The notes under the pieces were generated by a model. The model was not told the origin of the DNA. It was given only the letters and a program-made list of their open reading frames with translations, and ran no database searches. 64,000 nucleotides of DNA from Idiomarina zobellii (GTDB taxonomy: Bacteria > Pseudomonadota > Gammaproteobacteria > Enterobacterales > Alteromonadaceae), in assembly GCF_900100855.1 (NCBI RefSeq), contig NZ_FNCB01000002.1, forward strand, positions 186,001-250,000, read 5' to 3'. Made by a program: the position numbers and the translations under genes. Each line of letters begins with the position of its first letter. Positions within the stretch are counted from its first letter, which is position 1. Positions 27,828-38,263 of this stretch are shown in pieces.

Positions 27828-29105
27828 CTATTCGCCCGATGCTTGCTTGTCCTTCTTCTGATTCGCGTAAATCAGAATAGGGTCAGACTCACCGGCAATA
27901 ACCGACTCATCGACGACCACTTTGACAACACCCTCAATTGACGGCAAATCGTACATTGTACTTAGCAGTACGCTTTCAACAATTGAACGCAAGCCGCGAG
28001 CACCTGTTTTACGGGCCATTGCTTTCTTAGCAATCGCTCTTAGTGCGTCGTCACGGAATTCTAGCTCAACGTCTTCCATGTCGAACAACGCCGCGTATTG
28101 CTTCGTTAGTGCGTTTTTAGGCTCTTTAAGTATTTCAACCAACGCAGCTTCGTCCAGCTCATCAAGCGTAGCAACGACTGGCAGGCGACCAATAAACTCA
28201 GGAATCAAGCCATAACGAACCAGATCTTCCGGCTCTACCTGAGCAATAATTTCACCTTCTTTACTCTGCTCTTTGCTTTTAACTTCCGCACCAAAGCCAA
28301 TACCTGTCCCGGTCGACAAGCGTTGTTCGATAACTTTGTTTAGGCCTGCAAATGCGCCACCACAAATAAACAAGATTTTTGAGGTGTCGACCTGCAAAAA
28401 CTCCTGTTGTGGATGCTTACGTCCGCCTTGTGGTGGTACCGACGCCACGGTGCCCTCAATTAGCTTAAGCAATGCCTGTTGCACGCCTTCACCACTGACA
28501 TCACGAGTAATAGACGGGTTCTCAGACTTACGCGAAATTTTGTCAATTTCGTCAATGTAAACAATACCGCGCTCAGCTTTCTCGACGTCATAGTCGCATT
28601 TTTGCAGCAGCTTCTGGATGATGTTTTCAACATCTTCACCCACATAACCGGCTTCTGTCAGCGTGGTTGCATCCGCCATGGTAAATGGCACATCCAAATA
28701 ACGAGCTAACGTCTCCGCGAGGAAAGTTTTACCCGACCCCGTCGGACCTATCAGCAAAATATTACTCTTGCCTAGTTCAACCTGGTCTTTCCCTTTGCCC
28801 GAGTTGCGCAAGCGTTTGTAATGGTTATAAACGGCAACCGATAACACTTTCTTGGCGCGGTCCTGACCAATAACGTAGTCGTCCAAATGCTTTCTTATCG
28901 CTTTCGGTACCGGTAGCTCTTCCTGATCGGGTACCGGAGCAAGCTGATGAATTTCTTCTTTGAGAATATCGTTACAAAGCTCTACGCATTCATCACAAAT
29001 AAACACAGACGGTCCGGCAATCAGCTTTTTCACTTCATGCTGGCTTTTACCGCAGAATGTGCAATATAGCGGCTTATCTTCGTCACCTTTGGACTTATCC
29101 GTCAT
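27828..29105 (-). CDS. clpX: ATP-dependent Clp protease ATP-binding subunit ClpX
   Basis: AAA+ unfoldase that feeds substrates to ClpP. The 425 residues begin with a four-Cys zinc-binding domain (Cys15, Cys18, Cys37, Cys40). Walker A GPTGSGKT is at 120-127, with Walker [11 protein letters not shown] near 185. The ClpP-docking IGF loop is present (TGIGFG), and the RGLR sensor-2 motif lies near 370. AGGAGA precedes the ATG at 29105. It sits 25 bases after clpP on the same strand, as a standard clpPX operon. Confidence 0.97.
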   Translation of the reverse strand: MTDKSKGDEDKPLYCTFCGKSQHEVKKLIAGPSVFICDECVELCNDILKEEIHQLAPVPDQEELPVPKAIRKHLDDYVIGQDRAKKVLSVAVYNHYKRLRNSGKGKDQVELGKSNILLIGPTGSGKTFLAETLARYLDVPFTMADATTLTEAGYVGEDVENIIQKLLQKCDYDVEKAERGIVYIDEIDKISRKSENPSITRDVSGEGVQQALLKLIEGTVASVPPQGGRKHPQQEFLQVDTSKILFICGGAFAGLNKVIEQRLSTGTGIGFGAEVKSKEQSKEGEIIAQVEPEDLVRYGLIPEFIGRLPVVATLDELDEAALVEILKEPKNALTKQYAALFDMEDVELEFRDDALRAIAKKAMARKTGARGLRSIVESVLLSTMYDLPSIEGVVKVVVDESVIAGESDPILIYANQKKDKQASGE

Positions 29106-29130
29106 TCTACTCTCCTACCACAAATACAAC

Positions 29131-29751
29131 TTAGGCTTCTTCGCCGCGTTGACTTAAAATGCCATCAACCAGGCCATAATCAACAGCTTCTTCAGCTGCT
29201 AAGAAGTGGTCACGATCAGTGTCTCTTGCCACTTTTTCGTAATCTTGCCCGGTGTTCTCAGCTAACATACGGTTCAAGCGCTCTTTCAGATCCAAAATTT
29301 GCTTCGCATGAATTTCGAAGTCTGATGCCTGCCCCTGGAAACCACCAAGAGGTTGGTGAATCATAACGCGAGAGTTAGGTAGGCAGTAACGCTTACCTTT
29401 CGCCCCGCCAGCAAGCAAAAATGCGCCCATACTGGCCGCTTGTCCCATGCAAACTGTGCTCACGTCAGGCTTGATAAAACGCATTGTGTCGTAAATCGCC
29501 ATACCCGCCGTTACAACACCACCGGGTGAGTTGATATAAAGGTAAATATCTTTATCCGGGTTGTCAGATTCTAAGAATAAAAGCTGAGCCACAATAAGAT
29601 TAGCCATGTGGTCTTCTACCTGACCACAACAAAAAATAACGCGCTCTTTTAGTAAGCGCGAATAAATATCATAAGAGCGCTCCCCTTTTGATGTCTGCTC
29701 GACAACCATAGGGACTAGCTGTGCCATAGGATCCTGAATATCGCTCGACAT
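29131..29751 (-). CDS. clpP: ATP-dependent Clp protease proteolytic subunit ClpP
   Basis: Tetradecameric serine protease chamber that works with ClpX. The protein has 206 residues. The catalytic Ser107 is in [11 protein letters not shown] and His132 in [10 protein letters not shown]; the Asp lies near 180 in the RDTDRD segment. The start at 29751 is preceded by an AGGAG site. A long hairpin with a T-tract lies directly in front of this binding site, between tig and clpP. The catalytic triad and length are normal. Confidence 0.97.
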   Translation of the reverse strand: MSSDIQDPMAQLVPMVVEQTSKGERSYDIYSRLLKERVIFCCGQVEDHMANLIVAQLLFLESDNPDKDIYLYINSPGGVVTAGMAIYDTMRFIKPDVSTVCMGQAASMGAFLLAGGAKGKRYCLPNSRVMIHQPLGGFQGQASDFEIHAKQILDLKERLNRMLAENTGQDYEKVARDTDRDHFLAAEEAVDYGLVDGILSQRGEEA

Positions 29752-29770
29752 GTTTTATAAAGCTCCTGAA

Positions 29771-29804
29771 ATAAAAATGGCTCGTATGAGGTCATACGAG
29801 CCAT
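29771..29804 (-). terminator. Hairpin with T-tract between tig and clpP
   Basis: A near-perfect stem of up to 13 bp (29777-29789 with 29792-29804) is followed on the minus strand by TTTTATTT, so it looks like an intrinsic terminator for tig. It ends only a few bases before the clpP ribosome-binding site, so a partial terminator (attenuator) or a 5' stabilising hairpin is also possible. Confidence 0.7.
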
Positions 29805-29832
29805 TAAACCAAGCTGTAGCGTGCCCCGTCAA
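29803..29832 (-). promoter_or_regulatory. Possible promoter of clpP
   Basis: Minus-strand TTGACG (29827-29832) and TTTAAT (29803-29808) have an 18-base spacer. The -10 touches the base of the hairpin, so transcripts from it would begin inside that hairpin. Confidence 0.45.
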
Positions 29833-29847
29833 GGACTCACGCTGACA

Positions 29848-31149
29848 TTATTGTTGTTTTGGATTCATAATGTCGTCAAAGCTTGCTTTTTTCTCTTTGA
29901 CCGACGCTTTTTCCAAAACTAAATCGATTGCTTGCTCTTCTAACGCTAAGTTACGAACTTGCTGCATCATATCGTTATTAGACTTGTAGTACTCAATAAC
30001 TTCCTGCGGATCTTCATACGCTGATGCTGCAGTAGCAATAATTTCGTCCACTTTCTCATCGTCAGCTTTAAGTTCGTTTGAACGAATAACTTCGCCTAAC
30101 AACAAGCCAACTTTAACACGCTCTTTCGCCTGCTCTTCGAACAGCTCTGCCGGAAGTTCAGGCATTTGGTCTGCATTACCGCCAAAGCGCTGTGCAGCCT
30201 GCTTACGCAGTTGATCAATTTCCTGATCAATCATTGCTTTTGGCATGTCAACGTCGTTGGTTTCAACAAGGCCTTTCAGCACTTGCTCTTTGACCTTAGA
30301 CTTAACTGCATTTTTCAGTTCGCGTTCCATGTTTTTACGAACTTCTTCTTTCAATGCTTCTACGCCACCTTCTTTCACACCGAACATAGCGACGAATTCG
30401 TCGTTCAGTTCAGGCAGTTCACGCTCTTCAACTTTCTTAGCAGTAACCACGAACTGAGCGTCTTTACCTTTTAAGTTTTCTGCGTGGTAGTCTTCCGGGA
30501 AAGTGACTTCAATGGTCTTTTCTTCGCCAGCTTTAATACCTTTAATTTGGTCTTCAAAGCCTGGAATCATACGGCCTTCGCCTAATTCCAAAGCGAAGTC
30601 GTCAGCTTTACCGCCTTCGAATTCTTCACCGTCGATTGAGCCAACGAAGTCCATAGTGACTTGGTCACCCTTCTTAGACTTACGCTTAACTTCTTTCCAG
30701 CTTGCGTGTTGCTTTTGCAACGTTTCAAGCATGTTATCAACGTCTTTGTCAGTTACTTCAACCGCAGGCTTTTCGACTTTAACTTTGTCTAAGTCTTTCA
30801 CTTCAACTTCTGGGTAGACTTCAAAAGTTGCGGTAAATTCAAGATCTTTACCTGGCTCATTGACTTTAGGTTCAATTGCAGGCGCGCCGGCAGGGTTTAA
30901 CTTTTCCTGCATTACCGCTTCAAAATATTTGCTCTGCATGACGCTTGAAGCTGCGCGTGAACGCGCTTCACGACCAAACATTTTTTGTAAAACATTTGGT
31001 GGAATTTTGCCCTTACGGAAACCGTTCACACGGCGGTGACGGTATTCTTCTTTTAATAAGCGTTTTACTTCGCTATCAATTGCATCTGCCGGGACAGTGA
31101 TTGTCACGCGGCGTTCTAAACCTTGAGTTGTCTCTACAGAAACCTGCAT
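29848..31149 (-). CDS. tig: Trigger factor
   Basis: Ribosome-bound chaperone with peptidyl-prolyl isomerase activity that meets nascent chains. The 433 residues show the ribosome-binding domain (with the signature [12 protein letters not shown] near residue 43), the FKBP-type isomerase domain (about 150-245: [19 protein letters not shown]) and the helical C-terminal substrate cradle. GAGGTAATGAAGC precedes the ATG at 31149. It is upstream of clpP on the same strand, the usual order. Confidence 0.97.
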   Translation of the reverse strand: MQVSVETTQGLERRVTITVPADAIDSEVKRLLKEEYRHRRVNGFRKGKIPPNVLQKMFGREARSRAASSVMQSKYFEAVMQEKLNPAGAPAIEPKVNEPGKDLEFTATFEVYPEVEVKDLDKVKVEKPAVEVTDKDVDNMLETLQKQHASWKEVKRKSKKGDQVTMDFVGSIDGEEFEGGKADDFALELGEGRMIPGFEDQIKGIKAGEEKTIEVTFPEDYHAENLKGKDAQFVVTAKKVEERELPELNDEFVAMFGVKEGGVEALKEEVRKNMERELKNAVKSKVKEQVLKGLVETNDVDMPKAMIDQEIDQLRKQAAQRFGGNADQMPELPAELFEEQAKERVKVGLLLGEVIRSNELKADDEKVDEIIATAASAYEDPQEVIEYYKSNNDMMQQVRNLALEEQAIDLVLEKASVKEKKASFDDIMNPKQQ

Positions 31150-31251
31150 TGCTTCATTACCTCGGTTTCAATCAATGAATGTCACTCGCATCTGTTTATC
31201 ATTATAAAAATGAGATACGGCAACGGCGTTGACCTTTAAAAATGACGCAGC

Positions 31252-31280
31252 ATTATAGCGAGGTGGCAGCTAAGAGTCGA
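31252..31280 (-). promoter_or_regulatory. Probable promoter of tig
   Basis: Minus-strand TCGACT (31275-31280) and a consensus TATAAT (31252-31257) are separated by 17 bases. A second TATAAT lies nearer the gene (around 31200) but lacks a good -35. Confidence 0.5.
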
Positions 31281-31291
31281 GAGGGTATTGT

Positions 31292-31328
31292 TAAAAAACG
31301 AGGAGAACGCACGCAACTGCGCGCGTTC
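31292..31328 (-). terminator. Probable terminator of the small gene upstream of tig
   Basis: A 10-bp stem (31305-31314 with 31319-31328, loop AACT) is followed on the minus strand after six bases by TTTTTTAAC. The gap before the T-run lowers confidence. Confidence 0.55.
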
Positions 31329-31336
31329 TTAATAAA

Positions 31337-31561
31337 TTACTCTTCTAATTGTAGAATTAAGTTATTAATTTCGCCCAGTTTGTCTGGTTTGTCACCACCC
31401 ATGTTTTCCTGGTCAGCCACTTCGGTTTCGTATTCATCGTAACGCCACTGCTTCAAAATTTTTAATTTCTGCTGTTTGCTAAAGTCAGTGCGGTTGATCA
31501 CATCTTCTGGTTGGCCGAAAGTGCCTGCTGGATTGCGCATACAGGTTTCAAAGTCTGCCAT
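31337..31561 (-). CDS. Small conserved hypothetical protein
   Basis: 74-residue soluble protein starting MADFETCMRNPAGTFGQPED. The start at 31561 is chosen because GGAGGG lies seven bases upstream; an in-frame ATG at 31576 would remove that spacing. The composition is acidic, with no signal peptide or membrane segment. The pattern of a PxDV-like N-terminal motif, then QKLKILKQWRYDEYE, resembles a short family known from marine and soil proteobacteria with no assigned function. It lies just downstream of the tRNA cluster on the same strand, with no clear terminator between, so it may be cotranscribed with the tRNAs. Confidence 0.75.
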   Translation of the reverse strand: MADFETCMRNPAGTFGQPEDVINRTDFSKQQKLKILKQWRYDEYETEVADQENMGGDKPDKLGEINNLILQLEE

Positions 31562-31653
31562 GGTAATGCCCTCCATTTATAGCAACGATACTAATAAGCT
31601 TAGTCTTATTGACGCATTACGCAACTATCTGGAGATATGATCAAGGGAAATGA

Positions 31654-31730
31654 TGGTCGGCGAGACTGGATTCGAACCAGCGACCCCTTGGACCCAAACC
31701 AAGTGCGCTACCAAACTGCGCTACTCGCCG
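31654..31730 (-). tRNA. tRNA-Pro (anticodon TGG), second copy
   Basis: 77 bases with encoded CCA. A 7-bp acceptor stem (CGGCGAG/CTCGCCG), T-loop GGTTCGAATCC and anticodon loop TTTGGGT give anticodon TGG. Apparently identical to the copy at 31964-32040. Last tRNA of the four-gene cluster. Confidence 0.97.
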
Positions 31731-31753
31731 AACTAATAAGGGAAAATAAGAAA

Positions 31754-31830
31754 TGGGGTGGATGATGGGACTTGAACCCACGACAACCGGAATCACAATC
31801 CGGGGCTCTACCAACTGAGCTACACCCACC
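31754..31830 (-). tRNA. tRNA-His (anticodon GTG)
   Basis: 77 bases with encoded CCA. The anticodon loop TTGTGAT gives GTG. The gene includes the extra 5' G (G-1) paired with C73, the identity element of tRNA-His. Third tRNA in the cluster. Confidence 0.97.
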
Positions 31831-31856
31831 ACTGAGTGATTTTCTTTGGCGCGTTC

Positions 31857-31933
<77 letters not shown>

Positions 31934-31963
31934 ACTTCGAACCTTACGCTGCCGTCAAGAGAA

Positions 31964-32040
31964 TGGTCGGCGAGACTGGATTCGAACCAGCGACCCCTTG
32001 GACCCAAACCAAGTGCGCTACCAAACTGCGCTACTCGCCG
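31964..32040 (-). tRNA. tRNA-Pro (anticodon TGG), first copy
   Basis: 77 bases with encoded CCA and anticodon TGG; same sequence as the copy at 31654-31730, with a few identical flanking bases. First gene of the cluster, about 58 bases downstream of the predicted transcription start. Confidence 0.97.
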
Positions 32041-32096
32041 AACTCTCTGAAAGCCCTGTCACAACCAGCGTGTAAATAGTTATTGCTAGCTGACAA

Positions 32097-32134
32097 CGGG
32101 GGCGAATATTACCTGCTGATTATGCCAGCGTCAA
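32097..32134 (-). promoter_or_regulatory. tRNA operon promoter with GC-rich discriminator
   Basis: Minus-strand TTGACG (32129-32134) and TAATAT (32106-32111) are separated by 17 bases, followed by TCGCCCCCG between the -10 and the predicted start. A near-consensus core with a GC-rich discriminator is typical of stable-RNA promoters under stringent (ppGpp) control. Confidence 0.8.
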
Positions 32135-32277
32135 ACTTTTTTTCCGGAATAGCGCTCGACTGGCTACTTTTAAAACAACCTGTTGAGTTATCCAACAATC
32201 GGTGACATTAACGATGAAATAACGTTACAATAAACAGCCTATATCGTCTTGAATTCTCTCAGGTTTGGAATCTCGTT

Positions 32278-33141
32278 ATGTCAGCTCAAATTATTGATGG
32301 AAAAGCAATCGCCAGTGCCGTGCGCCAGTCGGTCAAACAGCAAGTTCAGGAAAGACTTCAGTCCGGTCTAAGAGCACCAGGTTTAGCCGTTGTATTGGTC
32401 GGCGCTGACCCAGCTTCGGAAGTTTACGTTGGCAATAAGCGGCGTGCTTGCGAAGAGGTTGGTTTCCGTTCATTTGCTTATGACTTACCAGCGACAACCA
32501 CTCAGGAAAAGCTTGAGGCTTTAATAGACCAACTGAACGACGACAACGACATCGACGGTATTCTGGTTCAATTACCGTTACCTGCGGGCCTTGATGCAAC
32601 ACCTATTTTAGAGAGAATTCGCCCCGATAAAGACGTCGATGGTTTTCACCCTTTCAATGTAGGTCGTCTGTCACAACGCATTCCCGCATTACGTCCGTGC
32701 ACACCCAAAGGCATTATAACTTTGCTAGAGCATACGCAAGTTGACTTACATGGGCTCAATGCGGTTGTTGTCGGTGCCTCTAACATTGTCGGCCGTCCAA
32801 TGAGCCTGGAGTTATTATTAGCGGGTGCAACAACCACTGTTTGTCACCGCTTCACCAATGATTTATCGGAACATGTTAAGCGTGCGGACATTCTGGTTGT
32901 TGCCGTTGGTAAGCCCGACTTCATTCCGGGAGAGTGGGTGAAACCGGGCGCTATAGTTATTGATGTGGGTATGAACCGCTTACCCGACGGACGTTTAACT
33001 GGCGATATCGAATTTGAACCGGCGGCAGAGCGCGCCGGTTGGATCACCCCTGTGCCTGGTGGCGTCGGACCAATGACGGTGGCTTCGCTCATCGAGAATA
33101 CACTCCAGGCCTGTGTCGACTATCACGACAAACGAGATTAG
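32278..33141 (+). CDS. folD: Bifunctional methylenetetrahydrofolate dehydrogenase / methenyltetrahydrofolate cyclohydrolase FolD
   Basis: One-carbon metabolism enzyme that interconverts 5,10-methylene- and 10-formyl-tetrahydrofolate with NADP. The 287 residues include the family motif [17 protein letters not shown] with the catalytic Lys near residue 54. The signatures [21 protein letters not shown] (nucleotide binding) and [15 protein letters not shown] are also present. ATG at 32278. Divergent from the tRNA cluster and convergent with the TadE-like gene, eight bases away. Confidence 0.96.
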   Translation: MSAQIIDGKAIASAVRQSVKQQVQERLQSGLRAPGLAVVLVGADPASEVYVGNKRRACEEVGFRSFAYDLPATTTQEKLEALIDQLNDDNDIDGILVQLPLPAGLDATPILERIRPDKDVDGFHPFNVGRLSQRIPALRPCTPKGIITLLEHTQVDLHGLNAVVVGASNIVGRPMSLELLLAGATTTVCHRFTNDLSEHVKRADILVVAVGKPDFIPGEWVKPGAIVIDVGMNRLPDGRLTGDIEFEPAAERAGWITPVPGGVGPMTVASLIENTLQACVDYHDKRD

Positions 33142-33149
33142 TTCAACCA

Positions 33150-33878
33150 CTAACGACGGAAGCCGCTCTGCAAAGAGTGCTGGGCGGTATCCGTTAACGC
33201 CCATAAAGGGTAGTCACTCATACCTTCCCTCAGCTTGCAGTAACGAACGGCCGTTGAATTATCTAAGAAACCTTGTGCAGAGCTCAGCATTTCAGCGACA
33301 AAAGGAATTTTTAATGGCAGGCACCAGTCTGTCCGTATTTTTAACACCCTCGCCTCGTGCCATTCAGCCGGTGTGTTTTCGTCGTACCGAGCATGATAAT
33401 GATCCACCGCTATTTCCGTAACATCCCGCTCTAAATCGTAGTCCCAGCGCTCTTCCGAATACTCGCGAAAATCCTGTGGTGTCGGAGATAAAATGTCTAG
33501 CTGAGCAAAGCGTGTGAAGTGGAAACGCTGCTTAGCAATAGCCAGAGTTGTTGCGTATGCAAGGTTGTCTTGGTCGAGCTGAGGCTCTAAACCTGCCATT
33601 CCTGACACTAATGTCGTCACCATGGTTTGATAGTCTCCATGGTTAATCGCTCCCGCTCGAACCGTATATTGATTAGCAACGGTTAAGGTCTGCTGAGACC
33701 ACCAAATAATAAGCGCCTGAACAACCAAAAAGACAAAGGTAACAAGTATCGGCCAAACAACAATGAGTTCGATACTCGCCTGCCCCAAGCTGCGCTTTTG
33801 CTCTGTGTGTTCTGGAAAAGAAAAACCCGCTGCTGAGGAAGCAGCGGGAAGTGCTATGTCTGACTTAGACGATAACAT
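33150..33878 (-). CDS. Orphan TadE-like protein
   Basis: 242-residue protein with one N-terminal membrane helix in a TadE/TadF-type segment (GQASIELIVVWP, then LVTFVFLVVQALIIWW, about residues 32-60). A Gly followed five residues later by Glu (G-QASI-E) resembles the prepilin-peptidase site of TadE/F pseudopilins. The remainder (about 180 residues, two Cys) is unrecognised. ATG at 33878 has a strong GGAGGT site. No other tad genes are nearby; folD and topA flank it. A perfect terminator-like hairpin lies inside codons 11-19, so a later, weak start (TTG near 33793) cannot be excluded. Confidence 0.72.
   Translation of the reverse strand: MLSSKSDIALPAASSAAGFSFPEHTEQKRSLGQASIELIVVWPILVTFVFLVVQALIIWWSQQTLTVANQYTVRAGAINHGDYQTMVTTLVSGMAGLEPQLDQDNLAYATTLAIAKQRFHFTRFAQLDILSPTPQDFREYSEERWDYDLERDVTEIAVDHYHARYDENTPAEWHEARVLKIRTDWCLPLKIPFVAEMLSSAQGFLDNSTAVRYCKLREGMSDYPLWALTDTAQHSLQSGFRR
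33821..33848 (-). terminator. Intrinsic terminator-like hairpin inside the TadE-like gene
   Basis: CCCGCTGC pairs perfectly with GCAGCGGG (33826-33833 with 33841-33848, 7-base loop), followed on the minus strand by TTTTTCTTTT. It lies about 30 bases inside the reading frame. It may terminate topA readthrough or attenuate the gene itself. Confidence 0.65.
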
Positions 33879-33898
33879 GGGACCTCCGTGTCCAACGT

Positions 33899-33931
33899 GC
33901 GGTGTCTTACCTTTGACACCCGCGCATTATA
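33899..33931 (-). promoter_or_regulatory. TATAAT box and overlapping palindrome upstream of the TadE-like gene
   Basis: Minus-strand TATAAT (33926-33931) has no good -35. Immediately downstream is GGTGTC-N8-GACACC (33901-33920), extendable to eight pairs with a bulge, covering the expected start point. It could be an operator or a 5' RNA hairpin. A further 11-bp hairpin without T-run lies between this and topA (33942-33969). Confidence 0.45.
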
Positions 33932-33989
33932 CGAGAGGTTAACTCAGTAAGGCTATTAGCCAACTGAGTATCCGCTTGTCAGTGTTTAA

Positions 33990-36605
33990 CTACTTAGCGT
34001 CAACGACCCACTTACCGTCGCGATAAAAGGCTTTCCAGCCCGTTTGCTTCTTGTTCACCTCAGTGACTACGTATTGCTCTTTATTCTTACGTGAGAAGCG
34101 AACAATGGCATCATTACCGTCGTCATCCTCTTGCGGTGCCTCAGCAAGATACAGAAACTTCTTAGGCAAGCGCTCTTTGAAGCGAGCTAACTCTTTTACC
34201 GTTACCGCACGAGTTTCGCGCGACTTCGGAAAGGTATTTGCCGATAAGAAAATACCCGAGGCTCCGTCTCGCAAAACAAAATATGCGTCGGAGTCTTCGC
34301 AAGGTAATTCGGGTAACGGTACCGGGTCTTCTTTTGGTGGTGCAGGCTCGCCATTTCTAAGTAACTTACGTGTGTTCTTGCACTCACTATTGGTACAACC
34401 GAAGTACTTACCGAAACGCCCATTTTTAAGCTGCATTTCAGAGCCGCACTTATCGCATTCAATAGTCGGACCGTCATACCCTTTAATGCGGAATTTTCCG
34501 CGTTCGAGTAACTGCCCGTCGCAGGTTGGGTTGTTACCACACACGTGCAACTTGCGTTGTTCATCAATTAAATAGCTGTCCATAGCGGTACCGCATTTCG
34601 GGCAGCGCTTCTTAGCACGCAGAGCTTCTGTTTCCCGCTCTTCTTCGTCACTGACTTCTATGGCTTCTTCACCAGGTGTCAGGTTAATTGTCTTAGTGCA
34701 GCGTTCTTTCGGTGGCAGGTTATAACCAGAGCAACCAAGAAACACACCCGTTGATGCGGTACGAATGCCCATTTTGCGCCCACATTCCGGGCAATCAATA
34801 TCGGTCAGCACCACACTGTTTGCGCGCATGCCTCCTTCTTCGGGGTCAAGCTCCGCCTTTTCCAGCCGCTGCTTGAAGTCTTCATAAAAGCTGTCCAGCG
34901 TTTCTTTCCAATTACGCTTACCGGCCGCAATGTCATCAAGCGCCTGTTCCATTTCGGCAGTAAAATTGTAATTCATCAGCTCAGTGAAGTTTTCTATCAA
35001 GCGGTCATTGACAATTTCGCCCATCTTCTCAGCAAAGAAACGACGGTTTTCTACACGCACGTAACCGCGGTCCTGAATGGTCGAAATAATAGACGCGTAG
35101 GTTGAAGGTCGGCCAATGCCGCGCTTTTCTAACTCTTTAACCAAGGATGCTTCACTGTACCGTGCCGGAGGCTTCGTGAAGTGTTGCTCTGGCTCTAAGT
35201 GCTCAAGTGTCAGTGAATCACCTTTTTTCAAGTCCGGTAAGTTCGTATCACCGTCCTTTTTCGATGAAGGTGGCATCACTTTTGTCCAGCCCGGGAAGCG
35301 CATAACCCGACCGCGAGCTTTCAATTCAAAATCCCCGGCCGTAGCGATTAATGTCGTGCTGTCGTACTTAGCTGGCGTCATCTGACAAGCGACAAATTGG
35401 CGCCAAATCAACTCGTAAAGGCGCTGAGCATCTCGTTCCATTGACGACAAAGACGACGCTTTAATAGCAACATCTGATGGGCGTATCGCTTCGTGGGCTT
35501 CCTGTGCGTTACTTTTTGCACCATAACGATTAGGCGACTCCGGCAAATACTTTTTGCCGAACTCACTTTCAATAAGCCCCCGACATGCATTAACTGCTTC
35601 TGAGCTTAGGTTCGTCGAGTCGGTACGCATATAGGTGATATGCCCCGCTTCATACAACCGCTGAGCCATCATCATTGTCTTTTTAACGCCAAACCCTAGC
35701 CGCGTACTAGCCGCCTGTTGCAAGGTCGACGTAATAAAAGGCGCACCAGGCTTGCTGGAAGTCGGCTTATCTTCACGAGAAGTTATCTCGTAATCCGCAC
35801 CTTTTAGTAAGTTTAATGCTTTATTGGTTTCTTCTTCATTAACCGGGCGGAAGTTTTTGCCGGCTTCTTTAATAACCTGCATACGTAGCTTATCGCTTGC
35901 AGTGCTGGCTAAATCAGCATAAACGTCCCAATATTCTTCCGGTACAAAGGCTTTAATTTCGCGCTCGCGCTCAACCACTAAACGCACAGCGACTGACTGT
36001 ACGCGCCCGGCGGACAAACCTCTTGCAACCTTTTTCCACAATAGCGGCGACACCATAAAACCAACGACACGGTCGAGGAAGCGCCGTGTCTGTTGAGCAT
36101 TCACACGATCAGTATTTAATTGTGCCGGGTGTTTAAACGCTTCCTGAATGGCGTTTTTGGTAATTTCGTTAAATACCACACGCTTAAAGCGGTCGTCCTC
36201 GCCACCAATTAATTCCCGCAAGTGCCAGGCAATTGCCTCCCCCTCGCGGTCCAAATCCGTTGCGAGAATAATTTCGTCTGACTTTTTCGCCAGTTGCTTG
36301 AGCTCTTTAACGACTTTCTCTTTTCCCTGAAGTACTTCGTAATGGGCTTCCCAGTCATTTTCCGGGTCGATACCCATGCGAGCTATCAAGCGTTTATAGT
36401 CACGCTCTTTCTGATACTTCGCTTTTGCTTCAGGCGACATTTTGCGAACTTCTGCTGCCGGCTTGCTTTTAACCGTTTCAGTCGCACGCGTTGGCAGATC
36501 ACGTACGTGACCAACGCTGGACTTAACCACAAAGTCCTTACCCAGATACTTATTAATGGTTTTGGCTTTTGCCGGAGACTCGACAATGACGAGCGATTTA
36601 GCCAT
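33990..36605 (-). CDS. topA: DNA topoisomerase I
   Basis: Type IA topoisomerase that relaxes negative supercoils. The 871 residues contain the Toprim domain at the N-terminus ([26 protein letters not shown]), the active-site Tyr325 in ITYMRTDS, and a C-terminal series of four-Cys zinc ribbons starting at [16 protein letters not shown] (three recognisable) followed by a basic tail. The length matches E. coli TopA. ATG at 36605. The upstream 289-base gap to astB holds its promoter region. Confidence 0.97.
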   Translation of the reverse strand: MAKSLVIVESPAKAKTINKYLGKDFVVKSSVGHVRDLPTRATETVKSKPAAEVRKMSPEAKAKYQKERDYKRLIARMGIDPENDWEAHYEVLQGKEKVVKELKQLAKKSDEIILATDLDREGEAIAWHLRELIGGEDDRFKRVVFNEITKNAIQEAFKHPAQLNTDRVNAQQTRRFLDRVVGFMVSPLLWKKVARGLSAGRVQSVAVRLVVEREREIKAFVPEEYWDVYADLASTASDKLRMQVIKEAGKNFRPVNEEETNKALNLLKGADYEITSREDKPTSSKPGAPFITSTLQQAASTRLGFGVKKTMMMAQRLYEAGHITYMRTDSTNLSSEAVNACRGLIESEFGKKYLPESPNRYGAKSNAQEAHEAIRPSDVAIKASSLSSMERDAQRLYELIWRQFVACQMTPAKYDSTTLIATAGDFELKARGRVMRFPGWTKVMPPSSKKDGDTNLPDLKKGDSLTLEHLEPEQHFTKPPARYSEASLVKELEKRGIGRPSTYASIISTIQDRGYVRVENRRFFAEKMGEIVNDRLIENFTELMNYNFTAEMEQALDDIAAGKRNWKETLDSFYEDFKQRLEKAELDPEEGGMRANSVVLTDIDCPECGRKMGIRTASTGVFLGCSGYNLPPKERCTKTINLTPGEEAIEVSDEEERETEALRAKKRCPKCGTAMDSYLIDEQRKLHVCGNNPTCDGQLLERGKFRIKGYDGPTIECDKCGSEMQLKNGRFGKYFGCTNSECKNTRKLLRNGEPAPPKEDPVPLPELPCEDSDAYFVLRDGASGIFLSANTFPKSRETRAVTVKELARFKERLPKKFLYLAEAPQEDDDGNDAIVRFSRKNKEQYVVTEVNKKQTGWKAFYRDGKWVVDAK

Positions 36606-36894
36606 AGAATAATCGTTCTCTTGTTATAGATGACCGTGTATATACGTGCTAAAGATATAAATTACAAGGGCAATTGTTCTTCAGCGGCCTTTTTTAGGTA
36701 TATCGGTTATCGTTACGAGAAACAACCATGATTGGTGCTTTTTGATAAAAATTCGCACAAATTAAATATTCAGTCAAAACAAGCGGGGCCTTAGCAAAGG
36801 CTTTAAAATAAAGGCTTTCAAGGGCATTTTAAAACAGTATAATGTGTCACAAATTCAATGAGCAGGTGCACACAACGTGCAGGAGTAATCCCTA
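36606..36894. other. topA-astB divergent intergenic region
   Basis: AT-rich spacer of 289 bases between two divergent genes. A TATAAT (about 36839-36844) lies upstream of astB with a poor -35. Two 14-base stretches (36742-36755 and 36759-36772) each match 11 of 14 positions of an E. coli-type ARG box, but start 17 rather than 21 bases apart. No RNA gene or small ORF with a good start was seen. Confidence 0.4.
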
Positions 36895-38244
36895 GTGAGC
36901 ATGGAACACTTTGAAGTCAACTACGACGGCTTAGTCGGCCCAACCCATAATTACGCCGGACTGTCTTTTGGTAATGTCGCGTCTTTAGCAAATGCTAAAG
37001 CGTCATCCAGTCCAAAAGATGCGGCATTGCAAGGCTTGCAAAAAATGAAGGCGTTGCACGATATGGGGATGAAACAAGGTGTTCTTGCGCCACAAGAGCG
37101 TCCTGACACGCACGCATTGCGTCGCTTAGGGTTTACTGGAACTGACGCTGAAGTGCTTTATAAAGCCGCCTCTGAAGCTCCCGCTATTTTTCAGGCGGTG
37201 TGCTCGGCATCCAGTATGTGGACCGCCAACGCAGCAACAGTATCGCCAAGCGCTGATACTGCTAACGGCAAAGTTCACTTTACACCGGCTAATTTGACCA
37301 ACAAATATCACCGTTCATTAGAGCCTGAAACCAGCGGCCGCATACTACAAGCCATGTTCGAAAATTCTCGCTACTTCGAACACCATAAACACTTGCCTGA
37401 TAACGAACATTTTGGTGATGAAGGTGCAGCAAACCACACTCGTTTATGTAATGAGTACGGCCATGCCGGCGTCGAGGTATTTGTTTATGGTCGCCATGCA
37501 TTTGACAGCTCGAAGCCTGCGCCTAAACGCTATCCGGCACGTCAAACTCTGGAAGCATCACAGGCTATTGCTCGCTTGCACGGCCTGAGCGAAGATAACA
37601 CCGTATTTATACAGCAAAACCCCGATGTTATTGACCAAGGGGTTTTCCATAATGACGTCATTGCTGTCGGTAACCAGAATGTCCTTTTCTACCACGAACA
37701 AGCTTTCGCAGATACCGACACTAAACTGGCTGAAATTCAGAAAAAATTCGGCAACGAAGGCGAGCTACACTTTATTAAAGTAGCAACTGACGATGTAAGC
37801 GTAGAGGATGCCGTAAGCACTTACCTGTTTAACACTCAGCTCATCACGCCGCCTAACGGCGAAATGACAATTATTGCGCCAACAGAATGTGAAGAGAACC
37901 CACGTGTAAAAAGTTACCTGGAAGGTCTTGTCAGCCAAGGCGGTCCTATTAAGCACGTGAGGTTCTTTGACGTAAAGCAGAGTATGCGCAACGGTGGTGG
38001 CCCAGCATGTCTGCGCCTACGTGTAGCCATGAACGACGAAGAAATTGCGGCAGCAAATCAGAATTGCTTAATGTCGGACGCGCTGTTTGACCGTTTGAAC
38101 CAATGGGTTAATAAACACTATCGCGATGAATTAGCGGTCGATGACTTAAAAGATCCAGCCTTATTAGAAGAATCTCGCGCCGCTTTGGATGAGTTAACTC
38201 AAATTATGAAGTTAGGTTCAGTCTACGCGTTCCAACGTGACTAG
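36895..38244 (+). CDS. astB: N-succinylarginine dihydrolase
   Basis: Second enzyme of the arginine succinyltransferase (AST) pathway; it hydrolyses N2-succinylarginine to succinylornithine, CO2 and ammonia. The 449 residues match the family from the start ([22 protein letters not shown]) to the catalytic Cys region ([14 protein letters not shown]). The start is GTG at 36895, nine bases after an AGGAG; an ATG two codons later is further from the site. The other ast genes are not adjacent in this window, so the pathway must be completed elsewhere if it operates. Confidence 0.95.
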   Translation: MSMEHFEVNYDGLVGPTHNYAGLSFGNVASLANAKASSSPKDAALQGLQKMKALHDMGMKQGVLAPQERPDTHALRRLGFTGTDAEVLYKAASEAPAIFQAVCSASSMWTANAATVSPSADTANGKVHFTPANLTNKYHRSLEPETSGRILQAMFENSRYFEHHKHLPDNEHFGDEGAANHTRLCNEYGHAGVEVFVYGRHAFDSSKPAPKRYPARQTLEASQAIARLHGLSEDNTVFIQQNPDVIDQGVFHNDVIAVGNQNVLFYHEQAFADTDTKLAEIQKKFGNEGELHFIKVATDDVSVEDAVSTYLFNTQLITPPNGEMTIIAPTECEENPRVKSYLEGLVSQGGPIKHVRFFDVKQSMRNGGGPACLRLRVAMNDEEIAAANQNCLMSDALFDRLNQWVNKHYRDELAVDDLKDPALLEESRAALDELTQIMKLGSVYAFQRD

Positions 38245-38263
38245 TTCACATTGAACTTCCATA

